From contig NZ_PYWX01000001.1 of NCBI RefSeq assembly GCF_003031675.1, forward strand, positions 30,191-94,190: a DNA stretch of 64,000 nt, read 5' to 3'. Shown piece after piece: positions 8,038-17,035 of this stretch. The position numbers and the translations under genes are program-made. Source of the stretch: Pseudomonas palleroniana (GTDB taxonomy: Bacteria; Pseudomonadota; Gammaproteobacteria; Pseudomonadales; Pseudomonadaceae). The notes under the pieces were generated by a model. The model worked only from the letters and a program-made list of their open reading frames with translations, did not search any database and was not told where the DNA came from. Positions within the stretch are counted from its first letter, which is position 1. Each line of letters begins with the position of its first letter.

Positions 8038-8871
8038 ATGGGCAGCATGCATCCTGTACAGGTGATCGCGGTGACCGGCGGCAAAGGTGGCGTCGGGAAA
8101 ACTAACGTGTCGGTGAATTTGTCCCTGGCCCTGGCAGAACTTGGCCGTCGCGTCATGCTGCTGGATGCTGACCTGGGCCTGGCGAACGTGGACGTTCTGC
8201 TGGGGCTGACACCCAAACACACCCTCGCCGATGTGATCGAGGGCCGTTGCGAGCTGCGCGATGTGCTGCTGCAAGGCCCCGGAGGCATTCGTATCGTGCC
8301 TGCCGCCTCGGGCACCCAGAGCATGGTGCACCTGAGCCCGGCGCAGCACGCCGGCCTGATCCAGGCGTTCAGCGATATCGGCGACAACCTCGATGTGCTG
8401 GTGATCGACACCGCCGCCGGGATCGGCGAATCCGTGGTCAGCTTCGTGCGCGCCGCGCAGGAAGTATTGCTGGTGGTCTGCGACGAACCCACCTCGATCA
8501 CCGACGCCTATGCTCTGATCAAACTGCTTAACCGTGACTACGGCATGAACCGCTTCCGCGTGCTGGCCAACATGGCCCAAAGCCCGCAGGAAGGCCGGAA
8601 TCTGTTCGCCAAGTTGACCAAGGTCACGGACCGTTTTCTCGATGTCGCCTTACAATACGTTGGCGCAGTTCCCTATGACGAGTGTGTGCGCAAGGCCGTG
8701 CAAAAGCAGCGTGCGGTCTATGAAGCGTTCCCTCGTTCCAAATGCGCGTTGGCGTTCAAGGCTATTGCCCAGAAGGTCGATACCTGGCCGTTGCCTGCCA
8801 ACCCGCGGGGGCATCTGGAGTTTTTCGTCGAGCGATTGGTGCATCAGACGAGCGCAGGACCGGTGCTATGA
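8038..8871 (+). CDS. fleN: FleN (FlhG), flagellar number regulator ATPase
   Basis: MinD/ParA-type ATPase that restrains flagellar number by antagonising the activator FleQ and stimulating FlhF. The 277 residues start MGSMHPVQVIAVTGGKGGVG. The deviant Walker A motif GGKGGVGKT is at residues 14-22, with signature Lys16 and catalytic Lys21; LLDADLGLANVD follows. The 105-base gap after flhF holds no recognisable gene. The last codon overlaps the fliA start (ATGA), so translation of the two is probably coupled. Confidence 0.96.
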   Translation: MGSMHPVQVIAVTGGKGGVGKTNVSVNLSLALAELGRRVMLLDADLGLANVDVLLGLTPKHTLADVIEGRCELRDVLLQGPGGIRIVPAASGTQSMVHLSPAQHAGLIQAFSDIGDNLDVLVIDTAAGIGESVVSFVRAAQEVLLVVCDEPTSITDAYALIKLLNRDYGMNRFRVLANMAQSPQEGRNLFAKLTKVTDRFLDVALQYVGAVPYDECVRKAVQKQRAVYEAFPRSKCALAFKAIAQKVDTWPLPANPRGHLEFFVERLVHQTSAGPVL

Positions 8872-9608
8872 CAGCCAGCGGCTATAACCTTTACAAGAAA
8901 TCGGCACGTGACAGCCAGGGCGAATTGATCGAGCGTTATGCGCCCTTGGTCAAGCGCATTGCCTACCACTTGCTGGCGCGCCTGCCGGCCAGTGTGCAGG
9001 TGGAAGACCTGATCCAGGCCGGCATGATCGGCTTGCTCGAAGTGTCGACCAAATATGACGCGAGCAAGGGTGCGAGTTTCGAGACGTATGCGGGTATCCG
9101 TATCCGTGGCGCGATGCTCGATGAGGTCCGTAAAGGGGATTGGGCGCCGCGTTCGGTACACCGCAACACGCGAATGGTCAGTGATGCCATTCGCGCAATT
9201 GAAGCAAAAACCGGTCGTGACGCTAAAGATCATGAAGTTGCGGCCGAACTCCAATTGAGTCTCGATGATTATTACGGGATTTTGAACGATACCTTGGGCA
9301 GCCGCCTGTTCAGTTTCGACGACCTGTTGCAGGACGGCGAACACGAAGGGCTGCACGAGGACGGCGCGAGTGCACATCTCGAACCGTCGCGTGACCTGGA
9401 AGATGAGCGTTTCCAGAGGGCGTTGGCGGACGCGATTGCCAATTTGCCGGAGCGTGAGCGACTGGTGTTGGCGCTGTACTACGACGAAGAGCTGAACCTC
9501 AAGGAAATCGGTGAGGTCCTGGGGGTCAGCGAATCGCGTGTCAGCCAGCTGCATAGCCAGTGCGCAGCCCGCTTGCGGGGGCGGTTGGGGGAGTGGCGCG
9601 CGCGCTGA
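8868..9608 (+). CDS. fliA: FliA, flagellar sigma-28 factor
   Basis: RNA polymerase sigma factor for late flagellar, chemotaxis and motor genes, held in check by FlgM until the hook is finished. It has 246 residues. Region 2 carries ERYAPLVKRIAYHL and DLIQAGMIGLLEV, region 3 carries ETYAGIRIRGAMLDEVR, and region 4 is a C-terminal HTH (LNLKEIGEVLGVSESRVSQL). The ATG at 8868 overlaps the fleN stop. One likely target is visible in this window: a TCAA-N15-GCCGATAA promoter upstream of cheV. Confidence 0.97.
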   Translation: MTASGYNLYKKSARDSQGELIERYAPLVKRIAYHLLARLPASVQVEDLIQAGMIGLLEVSTKYDASKGASFETYAGIRIRGAMLDEVRKGDWAPRSVHRNTRMVSDAIRAIEAKTGRDAKDHEVAAELQLSLDDYYGILNDTLGSRLFSFDDLLQDGEHEGLHEDGASAHLEPSRDLEDERFQRALADAIANLPERERLVLALYYDEELNLKEIGEVLGVSESRVSQLHSQCAARLRGRLGEWRAR

Positions 9609-9612
9609 CAGG

Positions 9613-9661
9613 CAGTGTGGGGACACTGTAGACGCGCCGCGAAAGTCGAAGGCTTTTGCGG
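9613..9661 (+). other. Two hairpins between fliA and cheY
   Basis: CAGTGT-GGGG-ACACTG (9613-9628) is a perfect 6-bp stem five bases after the fliA stop. CCGCGAAAG (9637-9645) pairs with CTTTTGCGG (9653-9661) in a 9-bp stem with one G-T pair. Neither has a following T run. They may separate the fliA and cheY messages by stalling or processing. No clear FliA or sigma-54 promoter was seen in the 156-base fliA-cheY gap. Confidence 0.45.
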
Positions 9662-9764
9662 GGTCGTGCCGTGGTGCCCTGGGCAGTCCTTTGTTGTGTA
9701 ACGCCTGTTGATTGAAATGGCGCGTCCAGGTGCTGGGCGCGTTTAAGACTGCTTGGAGGTCGAA

Positions 9765-10151
9765 TTGGACAAGAACATGAAAATCCTCATCGTTGATGAC
9801 TTCTCAACGATGCGGCGGATCATAAAAAATCTGTTGCGTGACCTTGGGTTCACCAACACGGTCGAGGCGGATGACGGCCTTACGGCGATCCCGATCCTCA
9901 ACAGTGGGAGCATCGACTTCCTGGTAACAGACTGGAACATGCCGGGCATGACCGGTATCGACTTGTTGCGCCACGTGCGCGCCGACGAAAAATTGCGCAG
10001 CCTTCCCGTGTTGATGGTGACCGCCGAAGCCAAGCGTGAACAGATCATCGAAGCCGCCCAGGCCGGGGTCAACGGTTACGTGGTCAAGCCATTCACTGCA
10101 CAGGCGTTGAAAGAGAAGATCGAAAAAATCTTCGAGCGCATCCACGGCTAA
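9765..10151 (+). CDS. cheY: CheY, chemotaxis response regulator
   Basis: Single-domain receiver that, once phosphorylated by CheA, binds the motor switch and changes rotation. The phospho-acceptor Asp lies in [10 protein letters not shown], with the acidic pair in LIVDDFS, Thr in LMVTAEA and Lys in YVVKPFTA. Start choice: GGAGGT at 9755-9760 is four bases from TTG 9765 (LDKNMKIL) but 16 from ATG 9777, so TTG 9765 is preferred; many annotations would use the ATG. It heads the che/mot operon. Confidence 0.93.
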   Translation: MDKNMKILIVDDFSTMRRIIKNLLRDLGFTNTVEADDGLTAIPILNSGSIDFLVTDWNMPGMTGIDLLRHVRADEKLRSLPVLMVTAEAKREQIIEAAQAGVNGYVVKPFTAQALKEKIEKIFERIHG

Positions 10152-10170
10152 CGCCATCGCAGGGGGAGCT

Positions 10171-10959
10171 ATGGAGCATACAGAATCATCACAGAAAGAC
10201 TTTGAGTCGACTCTGAAAAAACATGCCCACCAGTTGGTCGAAAGCCTGGAAAAAGGCCAGTTCGGCGACGCGGTGCAGTTGATCCATGAGCTCAATCAGA
10301 CGCGTGACCGCGGCCTGTATCAGGAAGTGGGCAAGCTGACACGTGAGCTGCACAGTGCGATCGTCAATTTTCAGATTGACCCGCACATGCCCCAGGCCGA
10401 AGAAATTTCGCAAATCACCGATGCCACCGAACGCTTGTCCTATGTGGTCAGGCTGACTGAGGCGGCGGCCAACCGCACCATGGACCTGGTGGAAAACGCC
10501 ACGCCGCTGGTCAACGGCATGGCCAACGAAGCCCAGGCCCTCAGCGTTGACTGGGGCCGCTTCATGCGCCGCGAAGTAGGCGCCGAAGAGTTTCGTGAAT
10601 TGGCGCGTCGGGTTGAAGGTTTCCTGTCGCGCAGTGAGCAGGACAACCGTACGGTTTCCAGCAACCTCAACGACATTTTGCTGGCCCAGGATTACCAGGA
10701 CCTCACCGGTCAAGTGATCAAGCGTGTGACCCAGTTGGTCACCGAAGTGGAAAGCAACCTGCTCAAATTGGTGCTGATGGCCGGCCAGGTCGACCGCTTT
10801 GCCGGTATCGAACATGACCGCGCAGCGATCCTTTCGGAAAAAGATCCACAAAAACATCTCGCCAAGGGTGAAGGTCCGCAGATTCATGCCGATAAACGTG
10901 AAGACGTTGTGTCAGGTCAGGATGACGTAGATGACCTGTTATCCAGTTTAGGCTTCTAA
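10171..10959 (+). CDS. cheZ: CheZ, CheY-P phosphatase
   Basis: Phosphatase that removes phosphate from CheY, ending the switch signal. It has 262 mostly helical residues. The catalytic Gln region is LAQDYQDLTGQVIKRV, and the extreme C-terminus DDVDDLLSSLGF is the amphipathic CheY-binding helix typical of CheZ. It lies 19 bases after cheY and 11 before cheA. Presence of CheZ is normal for gamma- and some betaproteobacteria. Confidence 0.95.
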   Translation: MEHTESSQKDFESTLKKHAHQLVESLEKGQFGDAVQLIHELNQTRDRGLYQEVGKLTRELHSAIVNFQIDPHMPQAEEISQITDATERLSYVVRLTEAAANRTMDLVENATPLVNGMANEAQALSVDWGRFMRREVGAEEFRELARRVEGFLSRSEQDNRTVSSNLNDILLAQDYQDLTGQVIKRVTQLVTEVESNLLKLVLMAGQVDRFAGIEHDRAAILSEKDPQKHLAKGEGPQIHADKREDVVSGQDDVDDLLSSLGF

Positions 10960-10970
10960 GGAGCACCCAC

Positions 10971-13205
10971 ATGAGCTTCGGCGCCGATGAAGAGATCCTT
11001 CAGGATTTCCTTGTAGAGGCCGGCGAAATTTTAGAGCAACTGTCCGAGCAACTGGTCGAGCTGGAAAGCCGCCCGGATGATGCGAACCTGCTCAATGCAA
11101 TTTTTCGCGGTTTTCACACTGTAAAAGGGGGCGCCGGCTTCCTCCAGCTCCATGAGCTGGTGGAGTGCTGCCACATCGCCGAGAACGTGTTCGACATCCT
11201 GCGCAAGGGTGAGCGTCACGTTGATTCGGAATTGATGGACGTGATTCTCGAAGCCCTGGATGCGGTCAATGGCATGTTCAGCCAGGTCCGTGAACGCGCG
11301 CCGATCACGGCCGCCACGCCCGAGCTGCTGGCCGCCCTGGCGCGCTACGCAGAGCCTGCCGACACTTCGGCCGCGCCGGCGGTGGAAGCCGCCCCGGAAC
11401 CGGAACCGGTTGCCGAACCTGAGCCGGATGTGACCGATAGCGAGTTCGAGCAACTGCTCAACTCCCTCAGCGCGGCGAAGGCCGAAGCCGAAGCTCCGGC
11501 GGCACCTGCTGCCGTGCCGACCAGCGAAGACATCACCGACGCCGAATTTGAATCCTTGCTCGACCAGTTGCATGGTAAGGGCCAGTTCGCCGCCGATGCC
11601 GTGGCGCCTGCTGCAGCTTCCGAAGCGCCTGCGGCCCCGGCCAGCACCGACATTACCGACGACGAATTCGAAGCGTTGCTCGACCAACTGCACGGCAAAG
11701 GCACGTTCGCGGCCGAAGCCCTGCCGGAAGTTGCCGCGACAGCGGCTGCGCCGACGGCTGCCAAGCCGCCTGTTACGCCGCCTGCCAGTGCGCAGCCAGC
11801 CGGCGACGGGCTGATTTCCGAGCACGAATTCGAAGCCTTGCTCGACGAATTGCACGGCAAGGGCAAGTTCAGTGAAGTACCCCCGGCGGCGGCTGCGACC
11901 GCTACCCCGGTAGCGGCGAAACCTGCACCTGCACCTGCTGCCGCCAAGCCGGCTCCTGCTGCTGCGCCGGCCGCTGCAGCGCCTGCACCGGCGCGTGCCG
12001 CCGCTGCACCAGTGGCCGAAAAGCCGGCCAGCGAAGCCGAAACCACGGTGCGCGTGGACACGGCGCGGCTGGACGACATCATGAACATGGTCGGCGAGCT
12101 GGTGTTGGTGCGTAACCGCCTGGTACGCCTGGGCCTGAGCAGTGGCGACGAGTCGATGCAGAAGGCCGTGTCGAACCTCGACGTGGTCACCGCCGACCTG
12201 CAGACCGCTGTGATGAAAACGCGGATGCAGCCGATCAAGAAAGTCTTCGGCCGCTTCCCGCGCCTGGTTCGTGACCTGGCGCGCCAGCTCAAGAAAGAGA
12301 TCAACCTGGAGCTGGTGGGTGAAGAAACCGACCTCGACAAAAACCTGGTCGAGGCCCTGGCCGACCCGCTGGTCCACTTGGTGCGCAACGCAGTCGACCA
12401 CGGCGTCGAAACCCCTGAAGAACGTGAAGCCTCGGGCAAGTCCCGTGGCGGCAAGGTGATTCTGGCGGCCGAGCAAGAAGGCGACCATATCCTGTTGTCG
12501 ATCACCGATGACGGCAAGGGCATGGACCCGACCATCCTGCGCAACATCGCGGTCAAGCGCGGTGTGATGGACAAGGATGCCGCCGACCGCCTGACCGACA
12601 CCGAGTGCTACAACCTGATCTTCGCCCCGGGCTTCTCGACCAAGACCGAGATTTCCGACGTGTCTGGTCGTGGCGTCGGCATGGACGTGGTGAAGACCAA
12701 GATCAGCCAGCTCAACGGCTCGATCAATATCTACTCGACCAAGGGCCAGGGCTCGAAGATCGTGATCAAGGTGCCGTTGACCTTGGCGATCATGCCGACC
12801 CTGATGGTGATGCTGGGCAACCAGGCGTTCGCGTTCCCGCTGGTCAACGTCAACGAGATCTTCCACCTCGACCTGTCGCGCACCAATGTGGTGGATGGCC
12901 AGGAAGTGGTGATCGTGCGTGACAAGGCGCTGCCGCTGTTCTACCTCAAGCGCTGGCTGGTTGCGTCGGCTGCCCATGAAGAGCAGCGCGAAGGCCACGT
13001 GGTGATCCTGTCCGTGGGCACCCAGCGTATCGGCTTTGTGGTCGATCAACTGGTGGGCCAGGAAGAAGTGGTCATCAAGCCTTTGGGCAAAATGCTGCAG
13101 GGAACCCCGGGCATGTCGGGTGCGACCATCACCGGTGACGGTCGGATCGCGCTGATTCTCGATGTTCCGAGCATGCTCAAGCGTTACGCCGCTCGGCGTA
13201 TTTGA
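10971..13205 (+). CDS. cheA: CheA, chemotaxis histidine kinase
   Basis: Histidine kinase of the main chemosensory array, phosphorylating CheY and CheB. It has 744 residues. The P1 HPt domain has phospho-His at residue 49 (FHTVKGGAG). Instead of a single P2 domain, a long Ala/Pro-rich linker (about residues 115-360) holds four copies of an ITDxEFExLLDQLHGKG-like motif. P3 dimerisation follows, then the P4 ATPase (N-box HLVRNAVDHG, G-box ITDDGKGMD) and a C-terminal CheW-like P5. In Vibrio, the CheA linker LID region binds ParC and ParP; parC and parP are in this same operon, so the repeats are candidates for that role. Confidence 0.97.
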   Translation: MSFGADEEILQDFLVEAGEILEQLSEQLVELESRPDDANLLNAIFRGFHTVKGGAGFLQLHELVECCHIAENVFDILRKGERHVDSELMDVILEALDAVNGMFSQVRERAPITAATPELLAALARYAEPADTSAAPAVEAAPEPEPVAEPEPDVTDSEFEQLLNSLSAAKAEAEAPAAPAAVPTSEDITDAEFESLLDQLHGKGQFAADAVAPAAASEAPAAPASTDITDDEFEALLDQLHGKGTFAAEALPEVAATAAAPTAAKPPVTPPASAQPAGDGLISEHEFEALLDELHGKGKFSEVPPAAAATATPVAAKPAPAPAAAKPAPAAAPAAAAPAPARAAAAPVAEKPASEAETTVRVDTARLDDIMNMVGELVLVRNRLVRLGLSSGDESMQKAVSNLDVVTADLQTAVMKTRMQPIKKVFGRFPRLVRDLARQLKKEINLELVGEETDLDKNLVEALADPLVHLVRNAVDHGVETPEEREASGKSRGGKVILAAEQEGDHILLSITDDGKGMDPTILRNIAVKRGVMDKDAADRLTDTECYNLIFAPGFSTKTEISDVSGRGVGMDVVKTKISQLNGSINIYSTKGQGSKIVIKVPLTLAIMPTLMVMLGNQAFAFPLVNVNEIFHLDLSRTNVVDGQEVVIVRDKALPLFYLKRWLVASAAHEEQREGHVVILSVGTQRIGFVVDQLVGQEEVVIKPLGKMLQGTPGMSGATITGDGRIALILDVPSMLKRYAARRI
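11430..11870 (+). repeat. Four repeated EFExLLDxLHGKG motifs in the CheA linker
   Basis: Within cheA, motif copies start at residues 154 (VTDSEFEQLLNSL), 188 (ITDAEFESLLDQLHGKGQF), 228 (ITDDEFEALLDQLHGKGTF) and 282 (ISEHEFEALLDELHGKGKF). They are joined by low-complexity Ala/Pro/Glu stretches, with spacings of 34, 40 and 54 residues. The first copy lacks the HGKG tail. The pattern looks like a multivalent short linear motif rather than a folded P2 domain. Confidence 0.85.
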
Positions 13206-13210
13206 TTCTG

Positions 13211-13239
13211 GTGGGGTTGGGCAATCGTGCCCGCCCCAC
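13211..13239 (+). other. Hairpin between cheA and cheB
   Basis: GTGGGG-TT-GGGCA-ATCG-TGCCC-G-CCCCAC forms an 11-bp GC-rich stem with a small internal loop, six bases after the cheA stop and 15 before cheB. There is no T tract. Within an operon such a stem may protect upstream mRNA or tune expression of cheB against cheA. Confidence 0.6.
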
Positions 13240-13253
13240 CTAACGGAGTGTTT

Positions 13254-14375
13254 ATGGCAGTCAAGGTCCTGGTGGTGGACGATTCGGGTTTCTTCCGCCG
13301 CCGCGTCTCGGAAATTCTTTCCGCCGATCCAACCATTCAGGTGGTCGGCACGGCCACCAACGGTAAAGAGGCGATTGATCAGGCCATTGCGTTGAAGCCG
13401 GACGTGATCACCATGGACTACGAGATGCCGATGATGGATGGCATCACGGCAGTTCGCCACATCATGCAACGCTGCCCGACCCCGGTATTGATGTTCTCGT
13501 CGCTGACCCATGAAGGTGCCCGGGTAACCCTGGATGCGCTGGACGCGGGTGCGGTGGACTTCCTGCCGAAGAATTTCGAAGACATCTCGCGCAACCCCGA
13601 GAAGGTCAAGCAGATGCTGTGCGAGAAGGTGCACAGCATTTCCCGCAGCAACCGCCGCAGCCTGTTCAGCACGCCTGCACCTGCACCAGTGGCGGCACCT
13701 GCGCCGACCAGTTCCTCCTTCGCGCGTCCTGCGCCTGCGCCAGTGGCGCGGCCCGCTGTGGCTCCCGTCCGTGCTTCGGCGCCGAGCGCTCATTCGCCCG
13801 CGCCCAAGCGCAAAGCCTACAAGCTAGTAGCTATCGGTACCTCAACCGGCGGCCCGGTCGCCCTGCAACGCGTATTGACCCAACTGCCGGCCAACTTCCC
13901 GGCGCCGATCGTGCTGGTGCAGCATATGCCCGCCGCGTTTACCAAAGCCTTCGCCGAACGCCTGGACAAGCTGTGCCGCATCAGCGTCAAGGAAGCCGAA
14001 GACGGCGACATCCTGCGTCCTGGCCTGGCGTTGCTGGCGCCGGGTGGCAAGCAGATGATGGTGGATGGCCGTGGCGCGGTGAAAATCCTGCCGGGCGATG
14101 AACGCCTTAACTACAAGCCGTGCGTGGATATCACCTTCGGTTCGGCGGCCAAGTCCTACGGCGACAAAGTTCTGGCGGTGGTGCTCACCGGCATGGGCGC
14201 CGACGGTCGTGAAGGCGCACGCCTGCTCAAGCAGGGGGGCAGCACGGTCTGGGCCCAGGATGAGGCCAGCTGCGTGATCTATGGCATGCCCATGGCCATC
14301 GTCAAGGCCGACCTGGCCGACGCCGTGTACAGCCTGGACGACATCGGCAAGCATCTGGCGGAGGCCTGCCTCTGA
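13254..14375 (+). CDS. cheB: CheB, receptor methylesterase
   Basis: Protein-glutamate methylesterase/deamidase that demethylates chemoreceptors when phosphorylated by CheA. It has 373 residues from ATG 13254, chosen over the upstream GTG 13227 because CGGAGTG sits at 13244-13250. The receiver domain has phospho-Asp 55 ([13 protein letters not shown]). A Pro/Ala-rich linker leads to the esterase domain with Ser in [10 protein letters not shown], His in VQHMP and Asp in GMGADGREG, so the catalytic triad is intact. The stop overlaps the motC start (TGATG). No cheR is next to it. Confidence 0.96.
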   Translation: MAVKVLVVDDSGFFRRRVSEILSADPTIQVVGTATNGKEAIDQAIALKPDVITMDYEMPMMDGITAVRHIMQRCPTPVLMFSSLTHEGARVTLDALDAGAVDFLPKNFEDISRNPEKVKQMLCEKVHSISRSNRRSLFSTPAPAPVAAPAPTSSSFARPAPAPVARPAVAPVRASAPSAHSPAPKRKAYKLVAIGTSTGGPVALQRVLTQLPANFPAPIVLVQHMPAAFTKAFAERLDKLCRISVKEAEDGDILRPGLALLAPGGKQMMVDGRGAVKILPGDERLNYKPCVDITFGSAAKSYGDKVLAVVLTGMGADGREGARLLKQGGSTVWAQDEASCVIYGMPMAIVKADLADAVYSLDDIGKHLAEACL

Positions 14376-15115
14376 TGGATGTGTTGAGCTTGATCGGTAT
14401 CACCCTGGCGTTTGTCGCGATCATCGGCGGCAACTTCCTCGAAGGCGGCCACCTCGGCGCCTTGGCCAACGGCCCGGCGGCGTTGATCGTGATCGGCGGC
14501 ACCGTGGGCGCAGCCTTGCTGCAATCGCCCCTGAGCTCGTTCAAGCGTGCCATGCAGATTCTGGTGTGGATCATTTTTCCACCGCGTATCGACCTGCTCG
14601 GTGGCATCGATCGTGTGGTCAACTGGAGCCTCACCGCGCGCAAGGAGGGCCTGCTGGGTCTGGAAGGCGTGGCCGATGCCGAGCCCGACAGCTACGCACG
14701 CAAAGGCTTGCAGCTGCTGGTGGACGGCGCCGAGCCGGAAGCGATCCGCAGCATCCTCGAAGTGGATTTCTACACACAGGAAAGCCGTGACATCAACGCG
14801 GCCAAAGTCTTTGAAAGCATGGGCGGCTACGCGCCGACCATTGGCATCATCGGTGCGGTGATGGGCCTGATTCACGTCATGGGCAACCTGGCCGATCCGT
14901 CGCAATTGGGCAGCGGCATTGCCGTGGCATTTGTCGCCACCATCTATGGCGTGGCCAGTGCCAACCTGGTGCTGTTGCCGGTGGCCAGCAAGCTCAAGTC
15001 GATCGCCATGCGTCAGTCACGTTACCGGGAGATGCTGCTGGAAGGTTTGCTGTCGATTGCCGAGGGCGAGAACCCGCGCTCCATCGAATTGAAGCTCCAG
15101 GGCTTCATGGATTGA
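14375..15115 (+). CDS. motC: MotC, MotA-type flagellar stator subunit
   Basis: Inner-membrane stator ring subunit, homologous to MotA, that couples proton flow to rotation. It has 246 residues with four membrane segments (near 4-24, 30-50, 148-170 and 181-201) and a cytoplasmic loop between the second and third. The family sequence GGYAPTIGIIGAVMGLIHVM is present. Pseudomonas carries two stators, MotAB and MotCD; position after cheB and before parC identifies this one as MotC, the stator linked to swarming and viscous media. It overlaps cheB by one base. Confidence 0.94.
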   Translation: MDVLSLIGITLAFVAIIGGNFLEGGHLGALANGPAALIVIGGTVGAALLQSPLSSFKRAMQILVWIIFPPRIDLLGGIDRVVNWSLTARKEGLLGLEGVADAEPDSYARKGLQLLVDGAEPEAIRSILEVDFYTQESRDINAAKVFESMGGYAPTIGIIGAVMGLIHVMGNLADPSQLGSGIAVAFVATIYGVASANLVLLPVASKLKSIAMRQSRYREMLLEGLLSIAEGENPRSIELKLQGFMD

Positions 15116-15133
15116 TGGCGATGGCTATCAACC

Positions 15134-15265
15134 TGTGGCGAGCGAGCTTGCTCGCGCTGGGCTGCGAAGCAGCCCCAATACAGCCTACCTATTTCTTCAG
15201 ATGGAGCGCGTCGCCTGGTTTTGGGGCCGCTTCGCGTCCCAGCGCGAGCAAGCTCGCTCGCCACA
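15134..15265. repeat. REPIN (paired REP palindromes) between motC and motD
   Basis: TGTGGCGAGCGAGCTTGCTC starts a 28-base left arm (15134-15161) that is perfectly repeated in reverse complement at 15238-15265. Imperfect complementarity (GGGCTGC...CCCCAA against TTGGGGCCGC) extends inward. This is a REP doublet of the type spread through fluorescent Pseudomonas genomes. It fills most of the 193-base motC-motD gap and would form a long stem in the operon mRNA. Confidence 0.9.
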
Positions 15266-15308
15266 ATCACAATGAAGCGGTCAATCTTGGTCAGAGAGGT
15301 GTCTGCCT

Positions 15309-16196
15309 GTGAGCCGTCGCCGTCGCGAGCCTGAAGAACACGTCAATCATGAGCGCTGGCTGGTGTCCTACGCGGACTTCATCACCTTGCTGTTCGCGTT
15401 TTTCGTGGTGATGTATTCCATCTCGTCGATCAACGAAGGCAAGTACAAGGTCATTTCCCAGGCGCTGATCGGGGTGTTCAACGACACCGACCGTTCGATC
15501 AAGCCGATCCCCATCGGTGATGAACGACCCAAGACCGTGACCCCGGCCAAGCCGCTGGTCAACGACAGCGATGAAGTCGCCGCCGGTATCGGCGGCACCA
15601 GCGACCCGCTCAAAAGCATCGCCGACGATATCAGCGCCGCGTTCGGTGACCTGATCAAGTCCAACCAGATGACCGTGCGCGGCAATGAGCTGTGGGTGGA
15701 GATCGAGCTCAATTCCAGCCTGCTGTTCGCTAGCGCCGATGCCATGCCCAGCGATCAGGCGTTCACCATCATCGACAAGGTGGCGGCGATTCTCAAACCG
15801 TTTGAAAACCCGATCCATGTCGAAGGCTTTACCGACAATTTCCCCATCAACACCGCACAGTACCCGACCAACTGGGAGCTCTCATCCGCCCGCGCCGCCA
15901 GTATCGTGCGCATGCTGGCGATGCAGGGTGTGAACCCTGAGCGCCTGGCGTCGGTGGGCTATGGTGAATTCCAGCCGGTGGCCAATAATGCGACTGCCGA
16001 AGGCCGCGCACGTAACCGCCGTGTGGTATTGGTGGTGTCGCGCAACCTCGATGTACGCCGTAGCCTGACGGGTACGGGAACGGCTAATGCAACACCGGAT
16101 GCGGCATTGAGGCGGGCTGGCACACAAACTGCACCGCCTGTGGTCAAGCCGCCGGTTCGGCAGGGGAGCGTCAATTCCCCGTCACTGGCTCAATAA
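15309..16196 (+). CDS. motD: MotD, MotB-type flagellar stator subunit
   Basis: Peptidoglycan-anchoring stator subunit, homologous to MotB, partner of MotC. It has 295 residues from GTG 15309. A short basic cytoplasmic tail precedes one membrane helix (SYADFITLLFAFFVVMYS) with the essential proton-carrying Asp at residue 23. The periplasmic part carries an OmpA-like peptidoglycan-binding domain (IHVEGFTDNFPINT ... NWELSSARAASIVR) and a Pro/Ala-rich tail. It is separated from motC by a REPIN, whereas other genes here overlap or nearly touch. Confidence 0.95.
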   Translation: MSRRRREPEEHVNHERWLVSYADFITLLFAFFVVMYSISSINEGKYKVISQALIGVFNDTDRSIKPIPIGDERPKTVTPAKPLVNDSDEVAAGIGGTSDPLKSIADDISAAFGDLIKSNQMTVRGNELWVEIELNSSLLFASADAMPSDQAFTIIDKVAAILKPFENPIHVEGFTDNFPINTAQYPTNWELSSARAASIVRMLAMQGVNPERLASVGYGEFQPVANNATAEGRARNRRVVLVVSRNLDVRRSLTGTGTANATPDAALRRAGTQTAPPVVKPPVRQGSVNSPSLAQ

Positions 16197-16246
16197 CTGA
16201 TGCAATGTCTCGGTCGCGCTTTTGCCCACCGGGAGGAACCAACCGA

Positions 16247-17035
16247 ATGAGAGTCTGGGCAGTTGCCAATCAAAAGGGTGGAGTCGGCAAGACCACCACC
16301 TCCATCGCCTTAGCCGGCTTGCTGGCCGAAGCGGGCAAGCGTGTGGTCGTGGTCGACCTCGACCCCCATGGCTCCATGACCAGCTATTTCGGCTACGACC
16401 CGGATGCGCTGGAGCACAGTTGCTACGACCTGTTCCTGCACAAGGGCAGCGTACCCAGCGACTTGCCGGGGCAATTGCTGCTGCCCACCAGTAACGAAAG
16501 CATTTCCCTGCTGCCCTCCAGCACCGCGCTGGCGACCCTTGAGCGCCAGTCGCCGGGGCAGAGCGGGCTGGGCCTGGTGATCGCCAAGACCCTGGCGCAG
16601 CTGTGGCAGGACTTCGACTACGCCATTATCGACAGCCCGCCGTTGCTCGGCGTGCTGATGGTCAACGCCTTGGCGGCCAGCCAGCAACTGGTGATCCCGG
16701 TGCAGACCGAGCACTTGGCCGTCAAAGGCCTGGAGCGCATGGTCAGCACCCTGGCGATGATCAACCGCTCGCGTAAACAGGCGCTGCCGTTCTGCATTGT
16801 GCCGACCTTGTTCGACCGCCGTACCCAAGCGTCCCTCGGCACCTTGCGGGTATTACGCGATGCCTACCCGGACACCATCTGGAATGGCTACATCCCGGTC
16901 GACACGCGCTTGCGTGACGCCAGCCGCGCGGGCCTGACGCCCTCGCAGTTCGATGGCAAAAGCCGTGGCGTGCTGGCTTATCGTGCGTTGCTCAAGCACC
17001 TGCTGGCCCAGCAGCTTGTAGCGCAGGTGGCTTGA
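16247..17035 (+). CDS. parC: ParC, ParA-like polar chemotaxis ATPase
   Basis: ParA/MinD-family ATPase that places chemosensory arrays at the pole. It has 262 residues from ATG 16247; GGGAGGA at 16231-16237 supports this over the upstream ATG at 16205. The sequence starts MRVWAVANQKGGVGKTTT, with deviant Walker A lysines at residues 10 and 15. LDPHGSMTSYFGYDP and IIDSPPLLGVL are the A' and Walker B regions. Its position after motD and before the ParP gene matches the Pseudomonas and Vibrio ParC-ParP arrangement. A plasmid-type partition role is unlikely because no parB or parS is nearby. Confidence 0.92.
   Translation: MRVWAVANQKGGVGKTTTSIALAGLLAEAGKRVVVVDLDPHGSMTSYFGYDPDALEHSCYDLFLHKGSVPSDLPGQLLLPTSNESISLLPSSTALATLERQSPGQSGLGLVIAKTLAQLWQDFDYAIIDSPPLLGVLMVNALAASQQLVIPVQTEHLAVKGLERMVSTLAMINRSRKQALPFCIVPTLFDRRTQASLGTLRVLRDAYPDTIWNGYIPVDTRLRDASRAGLTPSQFDGKSRGVLAYRALLKHLLAQQLVAQVA

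Noticed and set aside
9665..9764. Sigma-28 or sigma-54 promoter for cheY
   Set aside because: No GCCGATAA-type -10 or GG-N10-GC with supporting bases was found in the fliA-cheY gap.
11031..13793. 920-codon open frame on the - strand opposite cheA
   Set aside because: Antisense shadow of a GC-rich gene; Gln/His/Arg-rich composition, no domain, and cheA is certain.
16247..17035. parC as a plasmid or chromosome partition ParA
   Set aside because: No parB or parS nearby, and the motD-parC-parP-cheW context marks the polar chemotaxis ATPase.
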